A stretch of DNA of 64,000 bases from Synanceia verrucosa (taxonomy: Eukaryota > Chordata > Actinopteri > Perciformes > Synanceiidae): positions 24,615,488-24,679,487 of the forward strand of contig CM056554.1 of NCBI GenBank assembly GCA_029721515.1. Reading direction: 5' to 3'. Of the stretch, positions 10,794 to 22,598 are shown piece after piece. Position numbers and translations under genes: made by a program. Each line of letters starts with the position of its first letter. Position 1 is the stretch's first letter. The notes beneath the pieces were generated by a model that was not told where the DNA came from, did not search any database, and saw only the letters and a list, made by a program, of their open reading frames with translations.

Positions 10794-11971
10794 GTTTAAA
10801 GCAAGCAGCAAGAAGATTTGAAAGGAAGTGGCGTTTAACCGGTCTGCAAGCGTCTCGCCTGGACTGGCATGATAGTTTGAAAGCTTATAGGAAGGCTCTC
10901 CATAAGGCCAGAGCAGCTTATTATTCATCATTAATAGAGGAAAATAAAAACAACCCCAGGTTTCTTTTCAGCACTGTAGCCAGGCTGACAGAGAGCCACA
11001 GCTCTATTGAACCATCTGTTCCCACAACCCTCAGTAGTAGTGACTTCATGAGCTTCTTTAATGAGAAGATTATAACTATTAGGGAGAAAATCAGTCACAC
11101 TGTGCCTTTGACTGAAACTGCTTTGTCTTTAAACACAGGAAGCATAGGACTCATTGAAGAACTTGATGTATACTTGGACTGCCTTTCTCCCATAGACCTC
11201 CACAAACTGACTTCATTGATTTCCTCATCTAAGCCTTCTACTTGTCTCTTAGATCCCATCCCAACTTCACTGCTTAAAGAAGCTTTACCGTTACTGAGCA
11301 CCTCTTTATTAAACATGATCAACTTATCTTTGCTGTCAGGCTATGTACCTCAGTCATTTAAAGTAGCCGTAATCAAACCTCTTCTGAAGAAGCCCGGTCT
11401 TGATCCAGAGGTTTTAGCCAACTATAGACCAATATCCAACCTTCCTTTTCTCTCTAAGATCCTTGAGAAAGCAGTGTGCAGTCAGCTGTGTGACTTCCTC
11501 CAGAACAATAATCTATTTGAGGACTTTCAGTCAGGATTTAGAAAATATCATAGCACCGAGACCGCTCTGGTGAAAATTACTAATGACCTGCTAATTGCGT
11601 CAGACCATGGACTCGTCTCAGTACTTGTCTTGTTAGATCTTAGCGCTGCTTTTGATACTATTGACCACCATATCCTGTTGCAGAGATTAGAACATTTAAC
11701 TGGCATCAGAGGAACTGCTTTAAGCTGGTTCAAATCCTACTTATCGGATCGATCACAGTTTGTTCACATTAATGATGAGTCCTCCATGCAGTCCATAGTC
11801 AGTTATGGAGTTCCTCAAGGTTCTGTGCTTGGGCCTATTCTATTTACTTTATATATGCTTCCTTTAGGCAATGTTATCAGGAAACACTCCATAAACTTTC
11901 ACTGTTATGCAGATGATACTCAGCTTCCTCTGCCTTTCATTGATGAAGGGCTTCTTGCGTGCTCTGTGTGA
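10794..11971 (+). pseudogene. L2-type LINE reverse transcriptase fragment (copy A)
   Basis: Nearly identical to 16667-17800 of copy B. The frame from 10877 to 11971 holds the linker after the endonuclease, then S-L-L-K-E, L-K-K-P-G-L-D, N-Y-R-P-I-S-N-L-P-F-L-S-K, F-Q-S-G-F-R, L-L-D-L-S-A-A-F-D-T-I-D-H (first Asp), G-V-P-Q-G-S-V-L-G-P and C-Y-A-D-D-T-Q (catalytic YADD, near 11915). It loses homology about 10 codons after YADD and hits a stop at 11969. The 5' border at 10794 coincides exactly with a point inside the copy B frame, so this is a truncated insertion. The 3' tail lies at 12153-12501. Confidence 0.85.
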
Positions 11972-11999
11972 CTTCAAACCAGCTTCAACAAGTCGGTTT

Positions 12000-12085
12000 C
12001 GAAACTTATACGTTTAGTGGTACCAGATATTAGAATGAACAAGAAATTGAAGAAAACAAGGGTGGTCTAATAATTTTTTCCATGA

Positions 12086-12088
<3 letters not shown>
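12000..12088. mobile_element. Terminal fragment of a Tc1/mariner-like non-autonomous element
   Basis: Ends with GGGTGGTCTAATAATTTTTT then CCATGACTGTA abutting TA repeats. That terminus is familiar as the end of a fish Tc1/mariner-type family with TA target sites. The other end was not found, so only a fragment is called. Confidence 0.35.

Positions 12089-12152
<64 letters not shown>
12089..12152. repeat. (TA)n microsatellite
   Basis: Thirty-two TA dinucleotides directly before the L2 3' tail. TA-rich runs occur at the same place in the other L2 tails (18512-18533 and 56570-56690). Poly-Tyr/Ile frames across it are artefacts. Confidence 0.95.
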
Positions 12153-12153
<1 letters not shown>

Positions 12154-12501
12154 CTGTTGTCATATAGAGTTGGACACTTGCATACAATTCGATATGTATC
12201 AACTGTTGTTATATGGAGTGTTAATGTGTTTTTCAGTGTTGTTATTCTGTACACGTGGCATCTATTGCATGTCTGTCCATCCTGGAAGTCCATCCTGGAA
12301 GAGGGATCCCTCCTGAGATTTCTTCCATTTCTTTTTCCCTGTTAAAAGGTTTTTTTTGGGGGGAGTTTTTCCTTAGTCGATGCGAGTGTCGTTTGTAAAG
12401 GACAGAGGGCGTCATATCTTGTACGGATTGTAAAGCCCTCTGAGGCAAATTGATAATTTGTGATACTGGGCTATACAAATAAAATTGACTTGATTTGACT
12501 T
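12153..12501 (+). mobile_element. L2 LINE 3' untranslated tail, copy A
   Basis: Begins TAGCTGTTGTCATAT, contains CTGTCCATCCTGGAAG, a TTTTTTTTGGGGGGAG run and GTCGATGCGAG, and ends GCTATACAAATAAAATTGAC followed by TTGATTTGACTT repeats. The same order occurs at 18535-18861 and, reversed, at 56042-56640. The short end repeat is the characteristic LINE terminal microsatellite. Confidence 0.85.
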
Positions 12502-13924
12502 ATATGCATTTCTAGCCTTTTAAATAAACAAATATAGTGTATGTGATTACATGTCAGGTTGTTAAATATTGTTACTGCACTGAAATGAAAACAAGAGACA
12601 AAGAGGGAAATAATCATTAAAAAGTAAAATGACAATCATAAACTATTAATTATGAATATATTAAGAATGAAATATCAATCTCAATGCACCTGCGCCTGTT
12701 AATATGAGCACTGTGATGTGTGTGCCTTTGTTTGGATGTGGCTTCACTTAGCATTTGCTGTTAGCTCAGAGAAACATATCAGGGCCATGAGAGCTTATCC
12801 CCCGCTGCTAGTTCCTCCTCGTGGGACTGACTGAGTGACTCTACCAGCTTCCTCAGAGGAGGAAGGTAGCGTCCTCCTCCCCTCCCCTCGCCAGCTGGGT
12901 CGTTCATCAAAGATTCACGAGTCATGAACTAACAAACGAGGCAGTTGAACTCCCGGCCACCAAACTGAGACTGAGCTCAAGTGAAGTGAGAAAGGAATGA
13001 ATCAGTTCTGGAAGTGATTCAGTTCAGTTTGTTCACTCAAAAGATTTGTTCTTTCGAACGAATCGTTCAAGAACGACACAACACTATCATTGTTATCCAT
13101 CGCTATTCCTTGTTTACCTCACAGTGTTCCAGCACACTTAAATCTGTAATGATAGTGTTGTCAATGTGATGACGTATGGGAGGGAGGAAAAAACAGGCAG
13201 CATCTCTCACAGACCCACAGCCGAGGTGGGTCGAAAATCCCGCGTTGACCTGCTAATTTCAGTGTGAAAGCAGTATAACTGAATATCTCTGCTGCTTGTT
13301 GTGCAAGGAAGGATGTATAGAGTTACCTTCTGCGGACTGGACCCCTGAAGGACGGATCAAACCTGTGTGGTTCTCCTGGAAGAAGCACAAATAAATAAAA
13401 AACGTTTTAGTGGAAGAAGGAATCTAATCGCATCATGTGAGAGGAGAGGAAAGTTCTGACATGAACACAATCTGCTCTGCTGTTTCAAGGTGTTTGTCAG
13501 GGAGAAGACCACCTGTAGTTGAATAACTATGCCTCTGGTTCAATGGAAATGAAAGAGTCAAATGCATGCGATGTGTATCAGCCCAGGAAGTGGACTGATG
13601 AGTGGGATCCAGTCACATGTCAAAGCTGACGGAGCTCTCATCACACACATTTCAAACCAATACTGTGGCTTTTAACTTTGGGTGACACACTGTCTCACAT
13701 TTTTACCTTTCAATTAAAGTGATATTGGCTAGAAGTACAAAATAAATCTATAACAAGCTGACCTGGGACTGAGCCATCTGGGAGTTTTTCAAAATAAAAC
13801 CAGTCCATGACTGCAGCAGGAAGCTACTAGTAAGGCTGTGTCAAAGCCACAAAATAAAAGCATGAGAAAAAAATTATGCTTTGACATTAAACCAATAGTG
13901 ATTTAGGGTTAGGGTTGGGGGGGT
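12502..13924. other. No gene seen
   Basis: Includes a stretch with GAACGAATCGTTCAAGAACG at 13057-13076 (short inverted repeat, TTCGAACGAATCGTTCAAG) of the kind found in fish hAT ends, but no partner end was identified. No coding frame of note. Confidence 0.4.
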
Positions 13925-14234
13925 TAGAGCCTGTCCCAGCTGTCTTAGGGCGAAAGTCAGTGTAAACCCTGGACAAGTCTCCAGTTCATCGCAGGGCACA
14001 CAGAGACAGACAACCACTCACACTCACATTCACACCTACGGACAATTTAAATTAGCCAATTAACCTAATCTCCATGCTTGTTTTTGGATGGTGGGAGGAA
14101 GCCGGAGTACCCGGAGAGAACCCACACAGACATGGGGAGAACTCCACACAGAAAGGCCCTGGGCCAGGAATCGAACCCAGTACCTTCTTGCTTCTTGAGG
14201 CAGCAGTGCTAACCACTGCACCACCGTGCCACCC
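13925..14234 (-). mobile_element. tRNA-headed SINE-like repeat, minus copy
   Basis: Reverse of the complete copy at 30865-31206: contains on the minus strand the A-box-like GTGCAGTGGTTAGCA, the B-box GGTTCGATTCC, TCTCCGGGTACTCCGGCTTC and the GGACTTGTCCAGGG... tail region. It lies just left of a TACACAGTGTACCTTTAA terminus at 14266-14283, so it may be inserted into another element. Confidence 0.7.
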
Positions 14235-15299
14235 CCAGTTTGAAGAAATCAAATACTTAAAAACTTACACAGTGTACCTTTAATTTGTGAAACAAGTGGT
14301 TTTAAAGAAACACTTAATAACTTTTCAAACTTCATAAAGTATTTTTTAACTTTTATGAAGATACATTGACTTACAACTAGTTGAATGACACCTCTGTCAT
14401 GGCCTGAGGTGGTCTATATCGCTTTCACTGGCACTAAGCAACTTTGAGGAGGGTGGCAGGAACCCTTCCACACAAAAAACTACAAACGTGCTGACTGCTT
14501 TACGGCATATGTCACTTCCCCCTTTCTCCATTGGTTACAAAGACGGAAGTCATTGCAAATGCCTACGCGCAATGACTGCTATCATGGCAGAAGCTGCAAA
14601 ACAACCAAAGAAACAAAAAGTTTTGTCTGAGGAGACAAAAAGGGAGGCTACCCGGATAAAAGGACAGCCAAGGATAAACATTGTATGTAGTATGTAGCAT
14701 AATACCCTAGAGCAGATTAGTAAATCATTAATATCAAATTATGTATTTATGAACAGTAACTTAAAGCTATTGCTCATAAACCAAAATGGTCATAAAGGTG
14801 AAGAAGGGTGATGACACTCAGCCTCAAGTATAATTCACTATCACTGTTACTAGTAGGAATTATCCGGGTGCCACACAGTTTTTTTAAAACTTAAATTTGA
14901 CATTAATTAATAAAGTCTCATAATCTCAGGGTGCTATGGAGTTCTTGACCTGGTAAACAGTGTTTCAATTGACTTTATATACACATACACAAATCAGAAT
15001 AACCAAGTTCTTTACAAATGAGATGCTTATTTGACAAACTATAACCAGACTACTACTGTAACAGAAGATAACTAACAATAAAGGATTAATTTGATAACTA
15101 AATGACCAGGCTACTGACAGAAAGTAATAAAATAGAAAAATTAAATTAAATTAAAGGAAGTCTGATGGTAGATATGACGTTGACTCACTGTGAACACAAT
15201 GGAATGAAGGATTAAACAGAAGGAAAGTTTAATTCAATGTGACCAGTTAAATTCAGTGGTGGTTATATATACCAAATTAAGAATAAGGCTGCTGTTAAT
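14235..15299. other. TE-associated short frame and unclassified sequence
   Basis: At 14488-14697 a 69-codon frame ends with K-Q-P-K-K-Q-K-V-L-S-E-E-T-K-R-E and a later R-I-N-I motif. This is similar in style to the 25922-26137 frame (R-V-N-I-G), and I take both as N-terminal exons of a multi-copy fish transposon gene. The segment 14266-14283 resembles a DNA-transposon end. The remainder shows nothing. Confidence 0.3.
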
Positions 15300-15744
15300 T
15301 AAATTTGGTTTAGGTTGCACCGTTCAGCAGTTGAGAGTTTGAGAGGCACCAGAGGAGACTGTGGACCATTTACTATAATGAATTTAAGTTTAGTATTTTA
15401 TTGTTCAGTATTATTAAGTTTGTTAGATTAAGCTCTAAATTCCAGCCATTTAATTTAGTGTCTAATCATCAACTCTTAAATATCTGAGGATGCATATGCA
15501 GTATGTCACCGTTCCTGGATGGATGGAGTGAGGAGTGGCTGCAAGTTCTGTCTGGATCTGCTAGATCTCTGCAGGCGACTTCAGCTTGAATCGCTTCATC
15601 ACCAGTGGACATCTGTGGACATCTGTGGACAGCTCTGGACTTCTTTGGACAGCTCTGGACATCTTTGGTCGTCTCTGGACATCTTGGGTTGACATGGCTC
15701 GGCTGACATCATTTCCATCTCAGTCTTTCTCTGTCTCTTTCTTT
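15300..15744 (+). repeat. L2 LINE 5' region with 12-13 bp tandem repeats
   Basis: Upstream of the endonuclease frame. Positions 15604-15684 hold six to seven imperfect repeats of TGGACATCTGTGG / TGGACAGCTC. The 5' border of the LINE is not defined by a target duplication that I can see; the start given is approximate. Confidence 0.4.
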
Positions 15745-18075
15745 TCTTTACAGCATAGTCTCTGTGCCCTCATCATCTAAAGCTCTACTAGTAAATGAAT
15801 TAATATCAGATAACCACGTTGATTTATTTTGTCTTACTGAAACCTGGTTGTGTCAAGATGATTATGTCAGCGTGAATGAATCCACTCCTCCTAGTCATAT
15901 TAATACTCATATTCCTAGAGATACAGGCCGTGGAGGAGGAGTTGCAGCCATTTTTGATTCTAGTCTATCGATCAAACCTAAACCTAAATAAAACTATCAG
16001 TCTTTTGAAAGCCTGGTTCTTAGTCTTTCTCATCTTACATGGAAAAAAGAGAAACCAGTTTTATTTGTTATAGTGTACCGTGCTCCAGGTCCAAATTCTG
16101 AATTTCTATCTGAGTTTCTGAGTTTTTATCAACTTTAGTCCTGAGAACTGATAAAGTAATTGTTGAAGGTGACTTTAATATTCATGTGGACGTTGATAGT
16201 GACAGCCTTGGTACTGCTTTTATCTCACTGTTGGATTCAATTGGCTTCTGTCAGAATGTTCAGGAACCAACTCACTGTTTTAACCATACCCTCGACCTGG
16301 TCCTGGTCTACGGCATTGAAGTAGAACATTTATCAGTCCACCAACAGAATTCCTTCCTATCAGACCATTACTTGTTAACCTTTGAATTTTTACTTCTGGA
16401 CTACACTCCATCAGGTAAATCCATGTACATTAGATGTTTATCTGATAGTGCTGTAGCCAAGTTTAAGGATATAATTCCATTAGCTTTTAATTCAATACCA
16501 AATCTCAATATACTTGAGGGCTCAGACTTCAGTCCTACTCAAATTGATAATTTGGTGGATAGTGCTGCAGACTCTCTGCGAGCATGTCTAGACTCTGTTG
16601 CTCCTCTAAAAAAGAAGCTAGTAAAGCACAGAAAGCTGGCTCCATGGTATAACCCTCACAACCGCAGTTTAAAGCAAGCAGCAAGAAGATCTGAAAGGAA
16701 GTGGCGCTTAACCGGTCTGCAAGAGTCTCGTCTGGACTGGCATGATAGTTTGAAAGCTTATAGGAAGGCTCTCCGTAAGGCCAGAGCAGCTTATTATTCA
16801 TCATTAATAGAGGAAAATAAAAACATCCCCAGGTTTCTTTTCAGCACTGTAGCCAGGCTGACAGAGAGCCACAGCTCTATTAAACCATCTATTCCCATAA
16901 CCCTCAGTAGTAGTGACTTCATGAGCTTCTTTAATGAGAAGATTATAACTATTAGGGAGAAAATCTGTCACACTGTGCCTTTAACTGAAACTGCTTTGTC
17001 TTTAAACACAGGAAGCATAGGACTCATTGAAGAACTTGATGTATACTTGGACTGCTTTTCTCCCATAGACCTCCACAAACTAACTTCAATGATTTCCTCA
17101 TCTAAGCCTTCTACCTGTCTCTTAAATCCCATCCCAACTTCACTGCTTAAAGAAGTTTTACCGTTACTGAGCACCTCTTTATTAAACATGATCAACTTAT
17201 CTTTGCTGTCAGGCTATGTGCCTCAGTCATTTAAAGTAGCCGTAATCAAACCTCTTCTGAAGAAGCCCGGTCTTGATCCAGAGGTTTTAGCTAACTATAG
17301 ACCAATATCCAACCTTCCTTTTCTCTCTAAGATCCTTGAGAAAGCAGTGTGCAGTCAGCTGTGTGACTTTCTACAGAACAATAATCTATTTGAGGACTTT
17401 CAGTCAGGATTTAGAAAATAGCACAGAGACCGCTCTGGTGAAAATTACTAATGACCTGCTAATTGCGTCAGACAATGGACTCGTCTCAGTACTTGTCTTG
17501 TTAGATCTTAGCGCTACTTTTGATACTATTGACCACCATATCCTGTTGCAGAGATTAGAACATTTAATTGGCATCAGAGGAACTGCTTTAAGCTGGTTTA
17601 AATCCTGCTTGTCGGATCGATCACAGTTTGTTCACATTAATGATGAGTCCTCCATGCAGTCCATAGTTAGTTATGGAGTTCCTCAAGGTTCTGTGCTTGG
17701 GCCAATTCTATTTACTTTATATATGCTTCCTTTAGGCAATGTTATCAGAAAACACTCCATAAACTTTCACTGTTATGCAGATGATACTCATCATCATTGA
17801 TGAGTATCATGAACATCATTGTCATTTAAGTCAGACGATTCCAGCCAGTTAGCTAAACTCCAAACATGTCATCAGGATATAAAAACTTGGATGACGCACA
17901 ATTTCTTGTTGTTAAATTCAGATAAAACCGAGGTTATTCTAATTGGCCCCGAAAATCTCAGAAATAAATAATATCTAATGACTTATTTACTCTAGGTGGC
18001 TTTGCACCAGCCTCGAGCACCACTGTTAGGAATCTAGGGGTAATTTTTGGCGATGCTGCTCAGGTTGTATCTGTT
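15745..18075 (+). pseudogene. L2-type LINE endonuclease-reverse transcriptase (copy B)
   Basis: The longest L2 copy. The endonuclease part starts near 15764 (L-T-E-T-W-L motif, then G-R-G-G-G-V-A), is broken near 15990, and resumes with the E-G-D-F-N-I-H motif around 16168 and an L-S-D-H motif near 16358. The reverse transcriptase part (frame 16186-17421) runs to F-Q-S-G-F-R-K and is then shifted by a 5-bp deletion at about 17420 relative to copy A. The next frame 17336-17800 carries L-L-D-L-S-A-T-F-D-T-I (A to T beside the first Asp), G-V-P-Q-G-S and C-Y-A-D-D-T. After a disrupted stretch the C-terminal part (T-W-M-T-H-N-F-L-L-L-N-S) reaches about 18060. Dead. Confidence 0.85.
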
Positions 18076-18289
18076 GGGGTAGTGGAGAAGAGGATGTGTT
18101 TCTTCTCCATTTATCACATGCTGCAGATTAGTTTTGTGCCTCGTAGTCCCTGTGCATTCTCATCTCACAGGTATCCATGGATCCAGTCTACCTGGTGGAG
18201 TTGTGGTTGTGCAGACCAGTCAGGCCTAATTCTTGTGGTTCTGAGCGACGTGGTGGTGACGAGGTCATCTTGCGGAGGCTTCTCCTGTT

Positions 18290-18455
18290 TGGTGTGGTGG
18301 AGTGGAAGACATGCTGCACAGGCTTCTTCTGGTTGGCTTGGTGGAGAGAGGAAGACGTGCTGCCCAGGCTTCTTCTGGTTGGTGTGGGGGAGAGGAGGAC
18401 GTGCTGCCCAGGCTTCTTCTGGTTGGCGTGGTGGAGAGGAAGATATGCTTTTCAT
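18290..18455. repeat. 44-45 bp minisatellite, about 3.5 units
   Basis: Units GAAGACGTGCTGCCCAGGCT + TCTTCTGGTTGG + TGTGGTGGAGAG repeat near 18307, 18351 and 18395, with partial units at both ends. Five overlapping frames on both strands across it (one up to 127 codons) all derive from the repeat and are not called genes. It sits where the C-terminal part of L2 copy B should be. Confidence 0.85.
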
Positions 18456-18534
18456 CCTTTGCTGATAGCTTGATGATGCTCTTCATCCCCTTGGACACTC
18501 TCATATAATTCTATATATACACACTATATAGTAG

Positions 18535-18861
18535 CTGTTGTTATATTGAGTTGGACTTTTCCATACAATTTTATATGTGGTGTTAATGTGTTTTAATTGG
18601 TGTTATTCTGTACACATGGCATCTATTGCACGTCTGTCCATCCTGGAAGAGGGATCCCTCCTCTGTCGCTCTTCCTGAGGTTTCCTCCGTTTCTTTTTCC
18701 CTGTTAAAAGTTTTTTTTTGGGGAGTTTTTCCTTAGTCGATGCGAGGGTCATTTGTAAAGGACAGAGGGTGTCATATCCTGTACATATTGTAAAGTCCAA
18801 TGGGGCAAATTCATAATTTGTGATATTGGGCTATACAAATAAACTTGACTTGACTTGACTT
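18535..18861 (+). mobile_element. L2 LINE 3' tail, copy B
   Basis: Same order of motifs as 12153-12501, ending AAATAAACTTGACTTGACTT with one further repeat. It is separated from the coding part of copy B by the minisatellite block. Confidence 0.85.
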
Positions 18862-20706
18862 CAATTCTCTCCCCCCCAGTGGTTACCACTGTTGGCTGGA
18901 TTCACACCAAGGTGTTGGTCGACAGTCTTTTCTTCTTTTCAGTTTCTTCATGAAGGCTGGACTCATTTCCTGCAGCCCGTGTCTGAGCAGAGGATCTTGG
19001 TCACATTTAGTTCACGTAGAGGAGCAAAGCAGAGAGGAGAGAGGGTTTAGAGGCAGGATTCAGAGCCTTAAGTCATAACTGGAGCATGTTGAAAGTTCTG
19101 AAGAGGCTGTTCCATGGTGTGAGGTGCTGGGCCCTGAAGAGGTCATGGTGGCGTCCCGATCAGTGGATTCATTTTTCCTCCCTCTTCCCAGCATATGAAA
19201 GAGGGAGGACAGAGAACTAGTGGAGAAGAGGAAAGACCAGCAATTGACTGACTGAAGGACCAAAGAAGAGTAGAGAGAGCTCAGACCAGCTGAGGCTTTT
19301 TATGGTCTTTGTTGAAGGTCCAGTGGGGGTGTGACCACCGGTCCCTCTCCATCCAACAAGTTAGCTGAAATTATATTCTTTTAACTTATTTAATGTTAAT
19401 ACTGCTATGTTTTACTTTATTAAAGTTTCTCTATGTGAAAGCGCCCTCTCTCAGCCGTAAATCGACACCAAGCAATCTATAGTAGGAAACCACAGAACAA
19501 AATTTGACCAATTGAATTGAAATTAATCAACAAATTAAACAACACAGATGAACCATGATATCAGAGCATGTAGGAAGGTGTACTACAACAGTCAGATCTA
19601 TGTAAGATTGTATCTGTAGACTTAATCCACAACCAATCCCACATGTCACATTTGATCTTTATCAGAAGGAGGAAAAGGAAGAGGATCTATGTGGAGACTG
19701 ACCTTTGACATTGTAACAGTGATACTTATATGACAGTAGCTGAGGAATTAAAGCGTACTTGACTATTAAAATCTTAATGTAATGTTCTGTTCCAGGCAGG
19801 GAGAAAGGAAGGGGCCACATTAAGCTTTGGATGTGTCTGTCAGGAGGAATGCGGAGTGCAGCCATAAAACTTCTTCCCCCAACCCCATATGTGTTCTGGA
19901 GTTCTTTGAGTCATACTGGGGGGTGGAAGATGGTCCTGTCCCTTGTTTGTTCAAGCAGGTCATAAAACACACTTACAGAGCATTTGGTGCCAGGTAGTGT
20001 CAGGGTCCTGGAGAGACACTGAAAAAATGAGAATGTCGTCATTATAAGATAAGTCCCTTATTTTATAGTTACCTTATTTTATGCTACAAATAAGTAGCTT
20101 TCAATGCTCAAATCAAAACGATAATGCTAATGTTAGTTATCGGAAATTTGCGTGGTAGCAATAAATAGCCACCAGCTTGACAATTCACAGTCCCACACTG
20201 TCACGACCAGCCACACAACAATCTCAAAAGTACTGCATAAAGAAAAAGGAATGCGATAACGGTAAACCGCAAATACTGTATAAAGTTTGAGTAAAATGTG
20301 TATGTTCCTACTGTGGAAAGATCAGTCATACTGAATCATTGTGCTATTATCGTGTCAGTTTGTATGTATGTAACAGTAGTTTCTGATGGTTGTTATGTAA
20401 TAGTTTTAGAGAAAAACGGGATTCTTGGCGTGTTTTTGTTGAGGTCACTACAGTGATTGCAAAAGAAGTCAAAGCACTTTGCTTGCTGTAAATAATCAGT
20501 AAAACAAAACCCGTGTGCAATGTGTATTGAGTTCTGACTTTTCATAGTCCTGCTTATCAATAGCACCTTTCGCTGAGTGTAGCTCAAATTACAGAGATTG
20601 CTGCATGTTTAAAATTCATATCTAAGGACAACTCCTGAATGGAATCTCATAGTGTTTGCCTGATAGTGTTCTATACTAGAGTGTTCTAATATTTGTTTCC
20701 TTTCAG
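18862..20706. other. No certain gene; possible intron of the candidate host gene
   Basis: A polypyrimidine tract plus CAG at 18866-18881 is followed by about 50 open codons, but nothing else supports an exon. The rest contains no frame above about 70 codons with family features. If the exon at 20707 is real, this sequence is at least partly intronic. Confidence 0.35.
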
Positions 20707-20806
20707 TTACAGACGACACTACAATAAAAAGTCCAAGTCCTGGAGCGTCTACACAGTGAAGGAAAAGAAGGATTACTCCTACATCCCAGACAACACTGTC
20801 ATACAG
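20707..20806 (+). CDS. Candidate internal exon of a host gene
   Basis: A 100-bp segment preceded by TTTGTTTCCTTTCAG (good acceptor) and followed by CAG/GTTAAT (weak donor). Reading from 20708 gives 33 codons without stop: a basic, Tyr-rich peptide beginning YRRHYNKKSKSW and ending SYIPDNTVIQ. Codon third positions are GC-biased (AAG, TCC, GTC, TAC), unlike the AT-rich surroundings. It ends in phase 0 and fits the phase-0 exon at 24967. The run of Arg/Lys at the start is what one expects just after a transmembrane segment in a cytoplasmic tail, but this is inference. I do not recognise the family. Confidence 0.5.
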
Positions 20807-21189
20807 GTTAATCAGCGTTTATTATTTTAACTGTCATGGTTTATTTTGATCCTGCTCTATTTATCCATTTATTCATACATTACACTCCCCTTTTTTTACT
20901 GACAGTATTTTTTTTCAACTGTCATTGTCGTTCATTTACTAATACTGTAATACAGTATTGTTGGGCTATTTATTTACTGAAATCACACACATATCCCCTC
21001 ATTGCAAAAATGCACATTGTTTATGCCACTCTTTTTTGTTTTTCTTTTTTCCATGATATTTATATGCCTTGAATTTTGAAAACTATGAAAGAGGATGTAT
21101 AAATAAAAGTCTGTCTTTGTTACGAGTATGCATAGTTTGCTGTGGGAGATTATGTTCACAGCCCTGCCCTGCTGGCTGGTCAGCCGCCC
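20807..21189. other. Intron-like sequence
   Basis: AT-rich sequence after the weak donor; no coding feature. Confidence 0.4.
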
Positions 21190-21480
21190 CGAATGGCCCA
21201 TATCCTTGGCGGGGTACACCCTGGACAAGTCACCAGTTCATCGCAGGGGCACATAGAGACAGACAACCATTCACACTCACATACATGGACAATTTAAATT
21301 AGCCAATTAACCTAATTCCCATGCATGTTTTTGGATGATGGGAGGAAGCCGGAGTACCCAGAGAGAACTCACACAGAAATGCACATGCACATTCCACACA
21401 AAAAGGCCCCGGGAATCGAACGCGGTACCTCCTTGCTGTGAGGTGACAGTGCTACACCGGCTACACCACTGTGCCGCCCT
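21190..21480 (-). mobile_element. tRNA-headed SINE-like repeat, second minus copy
   Basis: Same motifs as 13925-14234 on the minus strand: GGACTTGTCCAGGGT, ACTCCGGCTTCCTCCC, and a damaged tRNA-like head near 21420-21479 (GGCGGCACAGTGGTGTAGCC). It lies within the presumed intron. Confidence 0.7.
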
Positions 21481-22009
21481 TGTATTGTGTCATATATGGA
21501 TATATGTTGATATTATGTTGTACCATATAAAACATGTTTTTTGTTTTTTTTTTACATTTTATACTTTCCAAATAAACAAACAGAAGTAATATATTCTTCC
21601 ACACATTGTACATATAGCTGTACATATATTTTTACCTATATTAAGTATATTTTATACCATATATTGTACATATATCTGTACATTCCTGTGTGATTCCATA
21701 TAAATTTGAATATATTGTGTCAATATTTTGTATATTTTGCATTACACCAGTATATAATATTGTATTTGTCATTAATATAATGTTGCATTTTCAGTATATA
21801 ATATATTGGAACATGTATTGGGAAACAATATATTACAATATACTTCACATAATATAATGGTAAATATATTTTCCTTTCATAGGGAAGAGACTGGATTGGT
21901 GCGTCAGATCCATGGTGACTGCCTGCGACCCCGCCTCCTCTGGGTAATGACGACACCCCACTCCTCCACTCCGCCAGCATAATCAGACCAGAGATCATAA
22001 AAGTGGCTG
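21481..22009. repeat. AT-rich segment with repeated TGTACATATA motifs
   Basis: From 21600 to 21860 several imperfect copies of ATATTGTACATATA and TGTACATATATCTGTACAT occur. No gene. The LTR called next may begin a little earlier than 22010. Confidence 0.45.
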
Positions 22010-22505
22010 TGGAGCTCGGGACGGGGTGGCTGTGATTTTGTCTGAGCAGTCCACCTCATTGGGTTGTTGATTTGGGGTTGTGAGGGTAGCAGGAAAGAGT
22101 AAATTAGCTGTTAGTTGTTAAGAGTCACTTGGTGGTGATTTGTTTGCAATCAAACTCATTTTTTTATGGTACACAAGTTGTTAAGGGGGACTGGGCAGAT
22201 TTAGTTTAATAACTGTTTTGATTTATACCGGATGATCTATCTTTCTATGTATTGTTTTTATGTATTTATTTATGTTGTTAACTGTGTTGAATAGTTCCCA
22301 GCTTATGCTGTGGTTTTTAGTTAAAACATTAAAGTGAGTTTTGTTTCTTTGTTTGATTTTTGGCGCCACCCGCAGCCCGTCTACTTCCTTTGTTGGTTGT
22401 TCCTAATTGTTTATAAGTATTGTCTTTATTTAATAAATGGCTACTTGATGCTACAACATCAGGTTATGTTCATCCCTCACTCCTAGATCTCTCAGGGATG
22501 TAACA
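22010..22505 (+). repeat. 5' LTR of a gag-containing retroelement (approximate)
   Basis: The right border is set by the primer-binding site at 22510. The LTR ends GGGATGTAACA and has an AATAAA-type signal (TTTAATAAATGG, 22428-22439). The left border is a guess because no second LTR is in the window. Confidence 0.5.
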
Positions 22506-22509
22506 TAAT

Positions 22510-22527
22510 TGGGGGCTCATCCAGGAT
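22510..22527 (+). other. Primer-binding site, tRNA-Pro type
   Basis: TGGGGGCTCATCCAGGAT differs at two positions from the well-known tRNA-Pro primer-binding sequence of vertebrate retroviruses and some fish retrotransposons. It lies four bases after the LTR end, as expected. Confidence 0.75.
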
Positions 22528-22598
22528 CTCCATCCTTTCCCGACAAAAAGGTAATCGTTTAGTTTTAAAGACATTCACTTTGTGGTGCAGATTGACTG

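Noticed and set aside
12014..12293. Minus-strand frames of 62 and 87 codons
   Set aside because: Built on the (TA)n microsatellite; low-complexity Tyr-Ile repeats.
18082..18508. Five overlapping frames on both strands, up to 127 codons
   Set aside because: All arise because the 44-45 bp minisatellite lacks stops; no domain.
18866..19050. Possible upstream exon of the host gene after CTCTCTCCCCCCCAG
   Set aside because: About 50 open codons but no donor, no family and no phase support.
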